A DNA stretch of 39,684 nt from Muribacter muris (lineage in GTDB: Bacteria > Pseudomonadota > Gammaproteobacteria > Enterobacterales > Pasteurellaceae), in assembly GCF_001038205.1 (NCBI RefSeq), contig NZ_JWIZ01000045.1:1-39684 (forward strand), given 5' to 3'. This document shows positions 25,875-33,206 of this stretch, piece by piece; positions within the stretch are counted from its first letter, which is position 1; each line of letters begins with the position of its first letter. The translations under genes and the position numbers were made by a program. The notes under the pieces are model-generated. The model saw nothing but the letters and a program-made list of their open reading frames with translations. It made no database searches and was not told where the DNA came from.

Positions 25875-26864
25875 ATGAAAAAATCATTGCTTGCTTTACT
25901 CATTTCATCGCTCGTTGGTTTATCTGCCTGCGAGGACAGCAACCTACCGCAAAAAGTCTTTGAAGCGGAGAAAAAAATCGTCCAACTGGAAAGTGATTTC
26001 AATCGGGTTACAAAAGAGCTGGCAACCAAAGAAACGGAGCTGGACGAGCTAAAACGTTCCTACGAAACACTCAAAACCGAGCAGGATAACGCTAAACAGA
26101 CGGCAACCAATATCCCTGCCTTAAATGTTAAAATTGAAAGTCTCTATCATAAAACCGAGAAACTTAAATTTGAGAAAGATCCGAAAGACGAATTTGCACG
26201 AGAAGAGAGTGAGATTACCGTCAGCATTGATGTGCCTGTTACCAACATAGATTGGCTGGATCAAATTCTACTCAATCAAGCCTATCAAAATTTTGGTTAT
26301 GATGACGGAAAAGACAAAACTGCTCAGGTTACTAAACCGATGCTGGTGCAAATGGCAGACGAATTATTCCAATCTCACCTTGCCAATGCGAAAGAGGACA
26401 AGCCTATCGGCTTAGATAATGTCTTATCCGCTTTCTACCTCGGACAACGTAACAATATTGCCACTTTCCGCTATATTGATTACACCTATGAGGGTGGGGC
26501 ACACGGCATACACTCAACCCAATATCTCAATATTGATGCGAACAAAAAAGCAGTCATCAGCTTAAACGATTTAATTTCACCCAAAAATCAGGAAAAATTA
26601 AAAGCGATTTTATGGCGTATTTATGAAAGCGATAATCTTGATGAAAACGGCAAATATAGCGGCTCAGTAGAGAAAGCTGAGTTCAGGATACCGGATAATT
26701 TCTATTTTAAAGACGGCGACATTGTCTTTGTCTACGGTGTGTATGAATTAGGTAGTTATGCCGAAGGCAATATTGAATTAACTGTTGCCCGTTATGAAAT
26801 AAACGAACTCTTAAACGCTGATTATCAATATACCCAAGATGACGGTTTTGAAAAGAGCGAATAA
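25875..26864 (+). CDS. Lipoprotein with coiled coil and DUF3298-like domain
   Basis: 329 residues. MKKSLLALLISSLVGLSAC is a lipoprotein signal with lipobox LSAC. Residues about 25-80 (KVFEAEKKIVQLESDFNRV onward) form a coiled coil rich in Glu, Lys and Leu. The C-terminal 200 residues resemble the RsiV/DUF3298 fold: FRYIDYTYEGGAHGIHST, LNIDANKKAVISLNDLI and DIVFVYGVYELGSYAEG, a signature seen in bacterial surface and anti-sigma proteins that bind lysozyme or related ligands. No transmembrane helix or sigma factor is adjacent, so it is not an anti-sigma factor here. A perfect AGGAGGT ribosome site suggests strong expression. A terminator follows. Exact function unknown. Confidence 0.82.
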   Translation: MKKSLLALLISSLVGLSACEDSNLPQKVFEAEKKIVQLESDFNRVTKELATKETELDELKRSYETLKTEQDNAKQTATNIPALNVKIESLYHKTEKLKFEKDPKDEFAREESEITVSIDVPVTNIDWLDQILLNQAYQNFGYDDGKDKTAQVTKPMLVQMADELFQSHLANAKEDKPIGLDNVLSAFYLGQRNNIATFRYIDYTYEGGAHGIHSTQYLNIDANKKAVISLNDLISPKNQEKLKAILWRIYESDNLDENGKYSGSVEKAEFRIPDNFYFKDGDIVFVYGVYELGSYAEGNIELTVARYEINELLNADYQYTQDDGFEKSE

Positions 26865-26881
26865 AAAACCTCAACAAATCA

Positions 26882-26913
26882 AGGCATAGCAGCAATGCTA
26901 TGCCTCCTTTTTT
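26882..26913 (+). terminator. Terminator after the DUF3298-like lipoprotein gene
   Basis: AGGCATAGCA (26882-26891) pairs perfectly with TGCTATGCCT (26896-26905) around GCAA and is followed by CCTTTTTT. It lies 17 bases after the stop codon. Confidence 0.93.
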
Positions 26914-26971
26914 ATGGTTTCAACGCTTTTGTAAATAACGTCGCAAAACTGACCGCTTGCGACCCTTGGCA

Positions 26972-28207
26972 TTATTCCGCTTGAAAGGTAACAATCGGCT
27001 TACCGTAATCCATCGGCGATAAACCAAAATAGTTCGCTACCGTTTGCCCAATATCCGCAAAGGTTTCCCGCTTACCGAAAGACTGCTTCGCCACACCTTT
27101 ACCATAAAGCAACACAGGAATATGCTCTCTGGTATGATCCGTCCCCTGCCAAGTCGGATCGCAGCCGTGATCGGCGGTAATAATCAACAGGTCATCATCT
27201 TGAACTAAATTCAACAACTCCGGCAAACGACTATCCCAATACTCCAACGCCGCTGCATAACCGGCAACATCACGGCGATGCCCGAAATCCGAGTCAAAAT
27301 TCACAAAATTGGTGAATACAATCGTATTATTACCCGCCGCTTTGACCTCTTGTAAGGTCTTATCAAATAACTCCGGCAAGCCGGTCGCCTTAATTTTGCG
27401 GGTAATGCCCGTGTGCGCATAAATATCGGCAATTTTACCGATAGACACCACTTCGCCGCCCTTTTCCGCGACTAATTTCTGAAGAACAGTCGCAGACGGC
27501 GGTTCAATAGAATAATCTTTGCGATTACCGGTACGCTGAAATTCCCCCACTTTCGCCCCGATAAACGGTCGGGCAATCACCCGCCCGATATTATAGCCCT
27601 CCAATTCTTCCCGCACGATTTGACAAAGTTCGTACAGTTTTTCTAAGCCGTAGGTTTCTTCGTGGCACGCAATTTGGAAAACCGAATCGGCGGACGTATA
27701 GAAAATCGGCAGCCCACTTCGCATATGTTCTTCGCCTAGCTCGTCTAAAATAACCGTGCCGGACGAGTGGCAGTTACCCAAATAGCCTTTTAAATTTGCC
27801 CGTTTGACAATCTTATCCAGCAATGCCTGCGGAAAGCTATTTTCGTGATTTGGAAAATAGCCCCAATCAAAGAGTACCGGCACTCCCGCCACCTCCCAAT
27901 GCCCGGACGGCGTATCTTTACCCGAAGAAATTTCCTGTGCAAAGCAATAACCGCCCGCTAACTCGACATTCTGTTCCAAGCCCGCCGGATATTGTCCGCA
28001 CGATGCCTGCACCGCCAAGCCCAACCCTAAGCGGTTCATATTCGGCAGTTTTAATGCACCATTGCGGCGATGATCGTCCGCTTTACCTTCAGCACATTGA
28101 GCTGCAATATGCCCCAACGTATTTGAGCCTTTATCGCCAAATTTTTCCGCATCACTCGCATAGCCGATCCCGAAAGAATCGAGCATCATAATAAATACAC
28201 GTTTCAT
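26972..28207 (-). CDS. deoB: Phosphopentomutase
   Basis: Interconverts ribose/deoxyribose 1- and 5-phosphates in nucleoside breakdown. The 411-residue protein belongs to the alkaline phosphatase superfamily: [15 protein letters not shown] holds the first metal-binding Asp (Asp10), the cap-region [12 protein letters not shown] holds the phosphothreonine site, and [14 protein letters not shown] plus [27 protein letters not shown] hold the remaining metal ligands. GAGGAAA precedes the ATG. It follows the broken glycosyltransferase gene by only 13 bases with no terminator, so the two may share a transcript. No other deo genes are adjacent. Confidence 0.98.
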   Translation of the reverse strand: MKRVFIMMLDSFGIGYASDAEKFGDKGSNTLGHIAAQCAEGKADDHRRNGALKLPNMNRLGLGLAVQASCGQYPAGLEQNVELAGGYCFAQEISSGKDTPSGHWEVAGVPVLFDWGYFPNHENSFPQALLDKIVKRANLKGYLGNCHSSGTVILDELGEEHMRSGLPIFYTSADSVFQIACHEETYGLEKLYELCQIVREELEGYNIGRVIARPFIGAKVGEFQRTGNRKDYSIEPPSATVLQKLVAEKGGEVVSIGKIADIYAHTGITRKIKATGLPELFDKTLQEVKAAGNNTIVFTNFVNFDSDFGHRRDVAGYAAALEYWDSRLPELLNLVQDDDLLIITADHGCDPTWQGTDHTREHIPVLLYGKGVAKQSFGKRETFADIGQTVANYFGLSPMDYGKPIVTFQAE

Positions 28208-28220
28208 TATTTCCTCACAA

Positions 28221-30622
28221 CTAGTTTAAAATCTGTTTTAATAAGGTTAAAAATTGCGGTCCAACCGTTTCAAAGCTAAAACGCTGTACCGCTTCCGGTA
28301 ATAAAGCAATATAGTGTTGCCGTTTCGTTTCATTATTAAGTAATTCAAAGGTTTTTTCAACAAACCGATCTTCATCATAAAGCGGAATAAGTTCCCCGTA
28401 TTTTCCGTCTGCCAAAATTTCTCTCGGACCGGTCGGACAATTCATTGCCACCACCGGTGTGCCACAAACCATACTTTCTATTAACGTTGTCGGTAGTCCT
28501 TCTGATTGGCTAGTATTTACAAATAATTTTGCCCGTTGCATAAACGGGTATGGATTATCACGGCTGCCTAATAATAAACACTCCTTTTCCAACCCTTTTT
28601 CATTTATATGCTGTTGTAGCATTTCACGAGAAGATCCATCACCAACAATATAAAGTGTTTTTCTTTAATCCCCAATTGTTTTAATTTGGCAAAAATATTC
28701 ACTAATTGAAAATGATTCTTCTGCCTTTCATCTAATCTGGCAACCTGTAAAATAAAACTATCTGCCAATAGCTCATTATCTTCTATTAAGGCTTGATCTT
28801 TTTTCTCTAAAATATAATCAATATTTATCGGATTATAAAGACGATGACACTGCGTATGACAAATACCAAAATCATTCAATATTCTTTCATTATTCATTTT
28901 CATATCATCACAAATTGAAACAATATGTTGATGTTTATTTAAAATATACTTGTAATAATCTTTCCTCTCTTCCCACTGAAATGGCACTCCGTGTACCCAA
29001 CGAATAATCGGAATATTTGGATGAATATCATATTCCTCTAAAAAATAATCAAATAACGTATCAGAAAAACCAAAACTAATAATGCCATCATATTTGGTTG
29101 CATTAATCTTATCTAAGAAAAAGTGCTGTATTTTTTGTTTTAGGCCATTATACCAAGAACGATGATAGTCATTCACATTTTTTCTAATATTATTATAAAT
29201 AAAAAACTCGCACTCAGACGCATTTAATATATAGCTCACATTTACATCTTTAGGAATGAGATGGACTAAATGGCTAACCCTCTCTTTTATAATCACTAAA
29301 TCAATATCATAATCAAATGAACGAGCTAAAATATTCAAATAATGAATTAAAATGACTTCCGTACCACCAATAACAAGGTGTGGCTGTACAATCAATAATC
29401 TCTTCTTATTAGCTTTTTCAATACCGATAATCTGATTAAATTTCTCAAAGAGCTTATGTTGAATAGTGTCCATTGAAAAACGGGCAGTGGCTTCGGGCAA
29501 TAAACTCACATAATATTGATATTTTTGCTCATCATTTAAGAGTGAAAACGTTTTTTCAACAAACTGCTCTTCATCATAAAGGGGCACTAATTCACCGTAT
29601 TTGCCATCAGCTAAAATCTCTCTCGGACCGGTCGGGCAATCCATTGCCACTACCGGCGTACCGCAAACCATACTCTCAATTAAGGTTGTCGGCAGTCCTT
29701 CATATCTCGCCGTATGCACAAACAGTTTAGCGTGTTTCATAAAAGGGAAAGGATTGTCCCGTTTTCCTAATAACAAACATTCTTTTTCCAATCCTAGTTG
29801 CCGAATATGCTGGCGTAAATGTTCTTCAGCTCCTCCCTCTCCCAGAATATAAAGTTTTTCTTTAATCCCTTTTTGTTTTAATTTTGCAAAAATATTGATA
29901 AGTTGGATGTGATTCTTATGCTCTTCGTGTAATCGGCCAACCTGAACAATAAAATCATCGGCCAATAATGTTTTATCTGCTTCCAATAACACATTAGATT
30001 TTTCGATAATTTCATCAATATCCAGCGGATTATAAATAGTGTGAACCGCCGTATTTGCAACACTAATAGCTGATAATTTTTGTTGGATATCCTGCTGCAT
30101 ATCCCCACAAATCGCAAAGATATGCTGATGTTTATTCAATACATAACTATTAGTTTCATTCCAATAAATATAATCCGTATTACTATGAATCCAACGAATA
30201 ACCGGAATAGATTGGCTAATATCATACTTTTCCAAAAATGCATCAAATGAAACTCGCTCATTATTAAATATAATAATCGCATCATAGCTATTTCCGTTAA
30301 TCTTTTCTAAAAACTGTTGATTGACTTTATTTATTAAACAATTTCGCCACGAAAGATAATAATCTTGATTCTCAAATTTAGAACTTTCCCCCTTTAAAAT
30401 CATATCAGTATAAATAAAGAATTCCGTTTCGATCGGATTTAGCAGTGTTTGAATATGAATATCTTTGGGAATTTGATCACGCTTGAAATCCCCACGATCC
30501 ATCATATAAACAAGGTCAATTTTATAATTGGGGAATTTATGCATTATTTTCAAATAATCAACCAATACACTTTGTACACCACACATCATTGATGCGGTTG
30601 AAATAACGAGAATATGTTTCAT
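28221..30622 (-). pseudogene. Fused tandem GT4 glycosyltransferase, second module frameshifted
   Basis: One frame runs from 30622 through two homologous glycosyltransferases. Module 1 is residues 1-402 (MKHILVISTASMMCGVQSVL onward), module 2 starts near 404 (KKRLLIVQPHLVIGGTEV). Both follow the GT-B/GT4 plan; the EGLPTTLIESMVCG motif (E-x7-E, Glu308 and Glu316 in module 1) is present in each. Module 2 breaks at LGIKEKH: the plus strand has GTGTTTTT at 28655 where module 1 has GTTTTT, a 2-bp insertion. The frame then stops near 28604, and the rest (28221-28622) is in another frame. Undoing the insertion gives one frame of 799 residues. Module 1 may still be active. Likely substrate: surface polysaccharide, sugar unknown. 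deoB follows by 13 bases. Confidence 0.85.
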
Positions 30623-30646
30623 AGATCTGCCTTTATGTTGTTATTT

Positions 30647-30678
30647 TCGGTATTATGTCGTAAATGCACAAAAATGGC
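30647..30678. repeat. 31-bp dispersed repeat, copy 1
   Basis: TCGGTATTATGTCG, one variable base, AAAT, one variable base, CACAAAAAT. The same block occurs at 39573-39604 with three differences over about 31 bases. Both copies lie shortly upstream of a minus-strand gene (25 and 67 bases) in the same orientation, so it may be a promoter-linked or mobile intergenic repeat. Function unknown. Confidence 0.55.
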
Positions 30679-30781
30679 TATCTTAATGTAAGTACCAAGA
30701 AACTATCCGAGCTAATGCCACACCCACGAGCAAAATTTGATTTTAGATAATCGCTATTTTTCCGCTAAAACCGACCGCTTG

Positions 30782-30919
30782 TTAGTTATAACTGCTTATA
30801 TCCGGATTGATTCGCCCTGCCTTAAGATTTAGCAGTATATTTTCCCATTTGATGTTCTTGTCTTAGTAAAAGCCATTCCAATAATATATGTAATATCCCG
30901 ATTGTTTGGCAAATTTACC
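30782..30919 (-). pseudogene. Possible decayed coding fragment
   Basis: On the minus strand from 30919 the DNA reads GKFAKQSGYYIYYWNGFY, a stop, then DKNIKWENILLNLKAGRINP and DISSYN before a TAA. The composition and single internal stop look more like a damaged protein tail than random sequence, and the frame stays open upstream through the uptake-sequence hairpin. I cannot name the family. It lies in the 381-base gap between the glycosyltransferase gene and the XRE regulator, which otherwise holds only a dispersed repeat and uptake sequences. Confidence 0.3.
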
Positions 30920-30934
30920 TAAAATAAAATAGGT

Positions 30935-30977
30935 AAGCGGTCGGATTATGCACTTATTTTGCAAAATCCGACCGCTT
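30935..30977 (-). terminator. Inverted uptake-sequence pair downstream of the XRE gene
   Basis: AAGCGGTCGGATT (30935-30947) is the exact reverse complement of AATCCGACCGCTT (30965-30977), a 13-bp stem built from two uptake cores. On the minus strand it lies 27 bases after the XRE stop and is followed by T-rich DNA, so it probably ends that transcript. Paired uptake sequences serving as terminators are known in this family. Confidence 0.65.
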
Positions 30978-31003
30978 TTCAATATAGGATGCTATAAAGT
31001 GAT

Positions 31004-31336
31004 CTACTTTTTGATTTCTTTGAGAAGCTCAACCAGTAATGTTTTTTGTCGCAGGGTTAAGTCCATCCAATATCGGTCTGCTTCATCACTATTCCAATCA
31101 AAACCCACCATACAATCTTCAAAAAAGTAGCTGATCGGTGTTTTTAGAAAAGTGGCGATTGCGACTAGATGTGCCACATTGATCTTATTTGCCCCTCGCT
31201 CGTAGCGAGAAAGCTGTGGCTGGGAAATATCTACATACTCCGACAGCCTTTCCGCCGAATAGCCCTTTTCCCTGCGTTTTTGTTGGATACGTTGACCGAT
31301 TAGCTTATCAATATCCGTTAAAATCAGTTGTGCCAT
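31004..31336 (-). CDS. XRE-family transcriptional regulator
   Basis: 110 residues. The Cro/C1-type helix-turn-helix spans about residues 9-66: IGQRIQQKRREKGYSAERLS, then the recognition part ISQPQLSRYERGANKIN and the closing HLVAIATFLKTPISYFFED. The C-terminal 35 residues (GFDWNSDEADRYWMDLTLRQ and on) are not a known ligand domain. Divergent from a DUF805 membrane protein gene 133 bases away, with a palindrome (31352-31370) directly before its own start, so autoregulation and control of the neighbour are likely. The gene may come from a phage or mobile island; the surroundings are accessory. Confidence 0.9.
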   Translation of the reverse strand: MAQLILTDIDKLIGQRIQQKRREKGYSAERLSEYVDISQPQLSRYERGANKINVAHLVAIATFLKTPISYFFEDCMVGFDWNSDEADRYWMDLTLRQKTLLVELLKEIKK

Positions 31337-31351
31337 AATTCTCTCAAAGTT

Positions 31352-31370
31352 TATGCGTTTATTGCATAAT
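31352..31370. promoter_or_regulatory. Palindrome, candidate operator of the XRE regulator
   Basis: TTATGC (31352-31357) and GCATAA (31365-31370) form an inverted repeat with 7 bases between, 16 bases upstream of the XRE start. The size and spacing suit a Cro/C1-type dimer. Role inferred from position; no binding data. Confidence 0.45.
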
Positions 31371-31469
31371 TTTTTGTGATTTTGTGCATTGACTGAATAC
31401 CATTAGAAGAACACAATTACCAAAAATTATTCATCTATTAAATAAAAACTGACAAATAAGGGGTCAAAA

Positions 31470-31964
31470 ATGAATACTATCAAAAACATCTTTCGATTTT
31501 TCTTTGGGTTTAAAGGGCGAATTGGGCGGCTTCATTATGCTTTATCCCTACTTGTTCTTACAGTGATTTCTCTAATTATGGTTGGCTTTCCAACAGTGAT
31601 TAGTCAAAACATCAGCTATTCTATAATGAGAGGTACATTTGCTTCGGCAGAGGTAGTTTTTTTAACCGTAGTTTTTGCATTGGTTGCATTACTCTTGATA
31701 CTCAAATACTCCCATATCGTTAGACGTGTACACGATCTCAATAAGAAAGCGACAGCGAGTAACTTATTCCAAACTATTTTATGGATAGACATTATATCGC
31801 TTTTCACCTTGTTTATTACTTCTGATATTAAAATTCTAGTTAATCTGGCAATGACCGTTATTCATATTGGCTGTATTATCGCTCTTGCTGTTAAAAAAGG
31901 TAATGAGGGAAAGAACGACTTTGGCAAGCCACAGATTCCATTTTGGAAGAAAACCAATTCTTAA
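31470..31964 (+). CDS. DUF805 family membrane protein
   Basis: 164 residues with four likely membrane segments: LHYALSLLVLTVISLIMVGFP (about 22-42), VVFLTVVFALVALLLIL (about 62-78), ILWIDIISLFTLFI (about 102-115) and LVNLAMTVIHIGCIIALAV (about 123-141). The N-terminal FFFGFKGRIGRLHYAL and the post-helix IVRRVHDLNKKA match DUF805 (GRxxRxxYW and RRLHD motifs). The tail GNEGKNDFGKPQ is also typical. DUF805 proteins have no firm function; many occur near phage or stress genes. AAGGGG precedes the ATG. It leads a plus-strand run with two small genes. Confidence 0.88.
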   Translation: MNTIKNIFRFFFGFKGRIGRLHYALSLLVLTVISLIMVGFPTVISQNISYSIMRGTFASAEVVFLTVVFALVALLLILKYSHIVRRVHDLNKKATASNLFQTILWIDIISLFTLFITSDIKILVNLAMTVIHIGCIIALAVKKGNEGKNDFGKPQIPFWKKTNS

Positions 31965-31986
31965 TTAACCTAGATAGGAGAAAATT

Positions 31987-32229
31987 ATGTGTAATTTAAG
32001 TTTAAGAAAATTAGCTGTTTTAGCTATTAGTTTGGGCGTATCTATAAGTGTGTTTGCATCAGACTGGGAATATGCAAGCCTTAAAGATGAAGAGAATATA
32101 AATGGAAACTGGAAAAAATGTCATTACGAAACATATTCTGGATTTAGGTTTACTATCAATACTACGGAATATAGCTGTCCTTACTCATTAGAGGTAAATG
32201 TTGAATTAGGAAAATGGAGAAAAAGATAG
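31987..32229 (+). CDS. Small exported protein, function unknown
   Basis: 80 residues. The N-terminus MCNLSLRKLAVLAISLGVSI followed by SVFASDWEYA is a Sec signal with cleavage expected after Ala of FAS or just after, leaving a mature part of about 55 residues. This contains two cysteines (WKKCHYETYSG and EYSCPYSLEV), suited to a single disulfide, and ends basic (LGKWRKR). TAGGAGAAAATT precedes the ATG, a good ribosome site, 22 bases after the DUF805 stop. No family recognised. Possibilities are a periplasmic inhibitor or a small secreted effector. Confidence 0.6.
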   Translation: MCNLSLRKLAVLAISLGVSISVFASDWEYASLKDEENINGNWKKCHYETYSGFRFTINTTEYSCPYSLEVNVELGKWRKR

Positions 32230-32287
32230 TATGTACGATTATAAGACACTAAAATTTAGTTAACCATTATTTTAAATAGGAGTTTAT

Positions 32288-32596
32288 ATGAATACTTCTT
32301 ATTTTAATATTCATGCAGAAGTAGATATCATTCACAATGATAGAGAATCTTTATCAGAATTTATAAAAGAATTAAAAAAATATGGATATATTTTCGAACG
32401 AGAGTATCAAGAAGAAAAAATCAATGGAACCCAAAATATAATTACATTTAGAAAAAACATTGATTTAGATTATATTGAACTTTTAGATAATGCTATCAGA
32501 AAAGAAATCAAAGAAATAATACCCAATATAGATGATCATCAAATAGGAAATATAAGGAATATTGATTTCTATGGCAAGATAAAAACCCAAATATAG
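32288..32596 (+). CDS. Hypothetical protein, 102 residues
   Basis: Small soluble protein, MNTSYFNIHAEVDIIHNDRE to IDFYGKIKTQI. A beta-alpha-beta pattern is suggested: a first strand YFNIHAEVDII, a helix LSEFIKELKKYGYIF, a second strand NIITFRKNI, and a helix YIELLDNAIRKEIKEII. It is very rich in Ile, Lys, Asn and Glu, and its DNA is clearly more AT-rich than the flanking core genes, a sign of transfer. AGGAG lies 7 bases before the ATG. A perfect terminator follows, so it closes the small unit that starts with the DUF805 gene. No family recognised. Confidence 0.6.
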   Translation: MNTSYFNIHAEVDIIHNDRESLSEFIKELKKYGYIFEREYQEEKINGTQNIITFRKNIDLDYIELLDNAIRKEIKEIIPNIDDHQIGNIRNIDFYGKIKTQI

Positions 32597-32605
32597 AATA
32601 TTATT

Positions 32606-32634
32606 AAACAGCCCAATTAAGGGCTGTTTTGCTT
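32606..32634 (+). terminator. Terminator of the DUF805-small protein unit
   Basis: AAACAGCCC (32606-32614) pairs with GGGCTGTTT (32621-32629) around AATTAA, and the 3' arm runs into TTTTGCTTT. It lies 10 bases after the stop of the 102-residue ORF. Confidence 0.88.
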
Positions 32635-32680
32635 TAGGATTAGAATATAGTTAAATTTTTGCCGTGTTTAAACCTCTTCT

Positions 32681-32698
32681 AACCGCTTACAAGCGGTT
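32681..32698. repeat. Back-to-back uptake sequences
   Basis: AACCGCTT (32681-32688) and AAGCGGTT (32691-32698) form a perfect inverted repeat of two uptake cores separated by 2 bases. It lies right at the 3' end of the decayed RhuM gene and may have been its terminator. Confidence 0.6.
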
Positions 32699-33054
32699 GA
32701 TTTTCCGTAAAAACTTGCAAAACTGTACTACTCTCTCGGAATTTACTTTATAAACAACGGCAATAACCGCCGAAAGATTATAATGCTTAGTGTGGTAGTT
32801 TTTACCGTCTTGAGCAGTTACTCGAAATTTTCAAGTAACTGAAATTCCCTCTAACTCCTGATCACGAAAGATTTTTGCAAATGGTAAGTGATCGTGTGAG
32901 ATACCACATCATACAATAGCGCCATCATTTTTTGACTAAGCCACACATTTTCATTAGCGTAAATAGCATCAACTTGGCTTTCACCGGTCGTATTAATAAA
33001 AGTAAGGTATTCCTATTCCACCACAGAGGAACGAATTAAATCTTGCTTAGACAT
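32687..33054 (-). pseudogene. Decayed RhuM-family gene (N-terminal half)
   Basis: From ATG at 33054, with GGGAGAAAG before it, the minus strand reads MSKQDLIRSSVVE, a TAG stop, then EYLTFINTTGESQVDAIYA and NENVWLSQKMMALLYDV. After a frameshift come IFRDQELEGISVT, a stop, KFRVTAQDGKNYHTKHYN and LSAVIAVVYKVNSERVVQF. This matches the start of RhuM virulence-type proteins (family blocks TGESQVDAIYADENVWLSQKMM and KHYNLSAIIAVGYKVNS), which contain a Bro-N/KilA-like part. The C-terminal half is absent; a stop coincides with the uptake-sequence pair at 32681-32698. RhuM-type genes often travel with restriction-modification or phage-like islands, so it marks a lost island. Not functional. Confidence 0.8.
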
Positions 33055-33145
33055 TTCTCTTTCTCCCATATAGAATACTGTAATTATAAACAATATCTGT
33101 AAGGCTATGTAAGTAAATAGTAGTTTTTTCGAGCGAGATCACAAA

Positions 33146-33182
33146 AAAACCGCTTGCAGTTTTCACTACAAGCGGTCTTTTT
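33146..33182. terminator. Uptake-sequence hairpin ending pflB
   Basis: ACCGCTTG (33149-33156) and CAAGCGGT (33169-33176) form an inverted repeat with A7 before and CTTTTTT after, so it can terminate in both directions. On the minus strand it lies 30 bases after the pflB stop. Confidence 0.85.
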
Positions 33183-33206
33183 TCACCTAAATTTTACAAA
33201 CTTCAA

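Noticed and set aside
28655-28658. GTGT as a phase-variable repeat tract
   Set aside because: Only two dinucleotide units are present, far too few for typical slippage-driven contingency loci.
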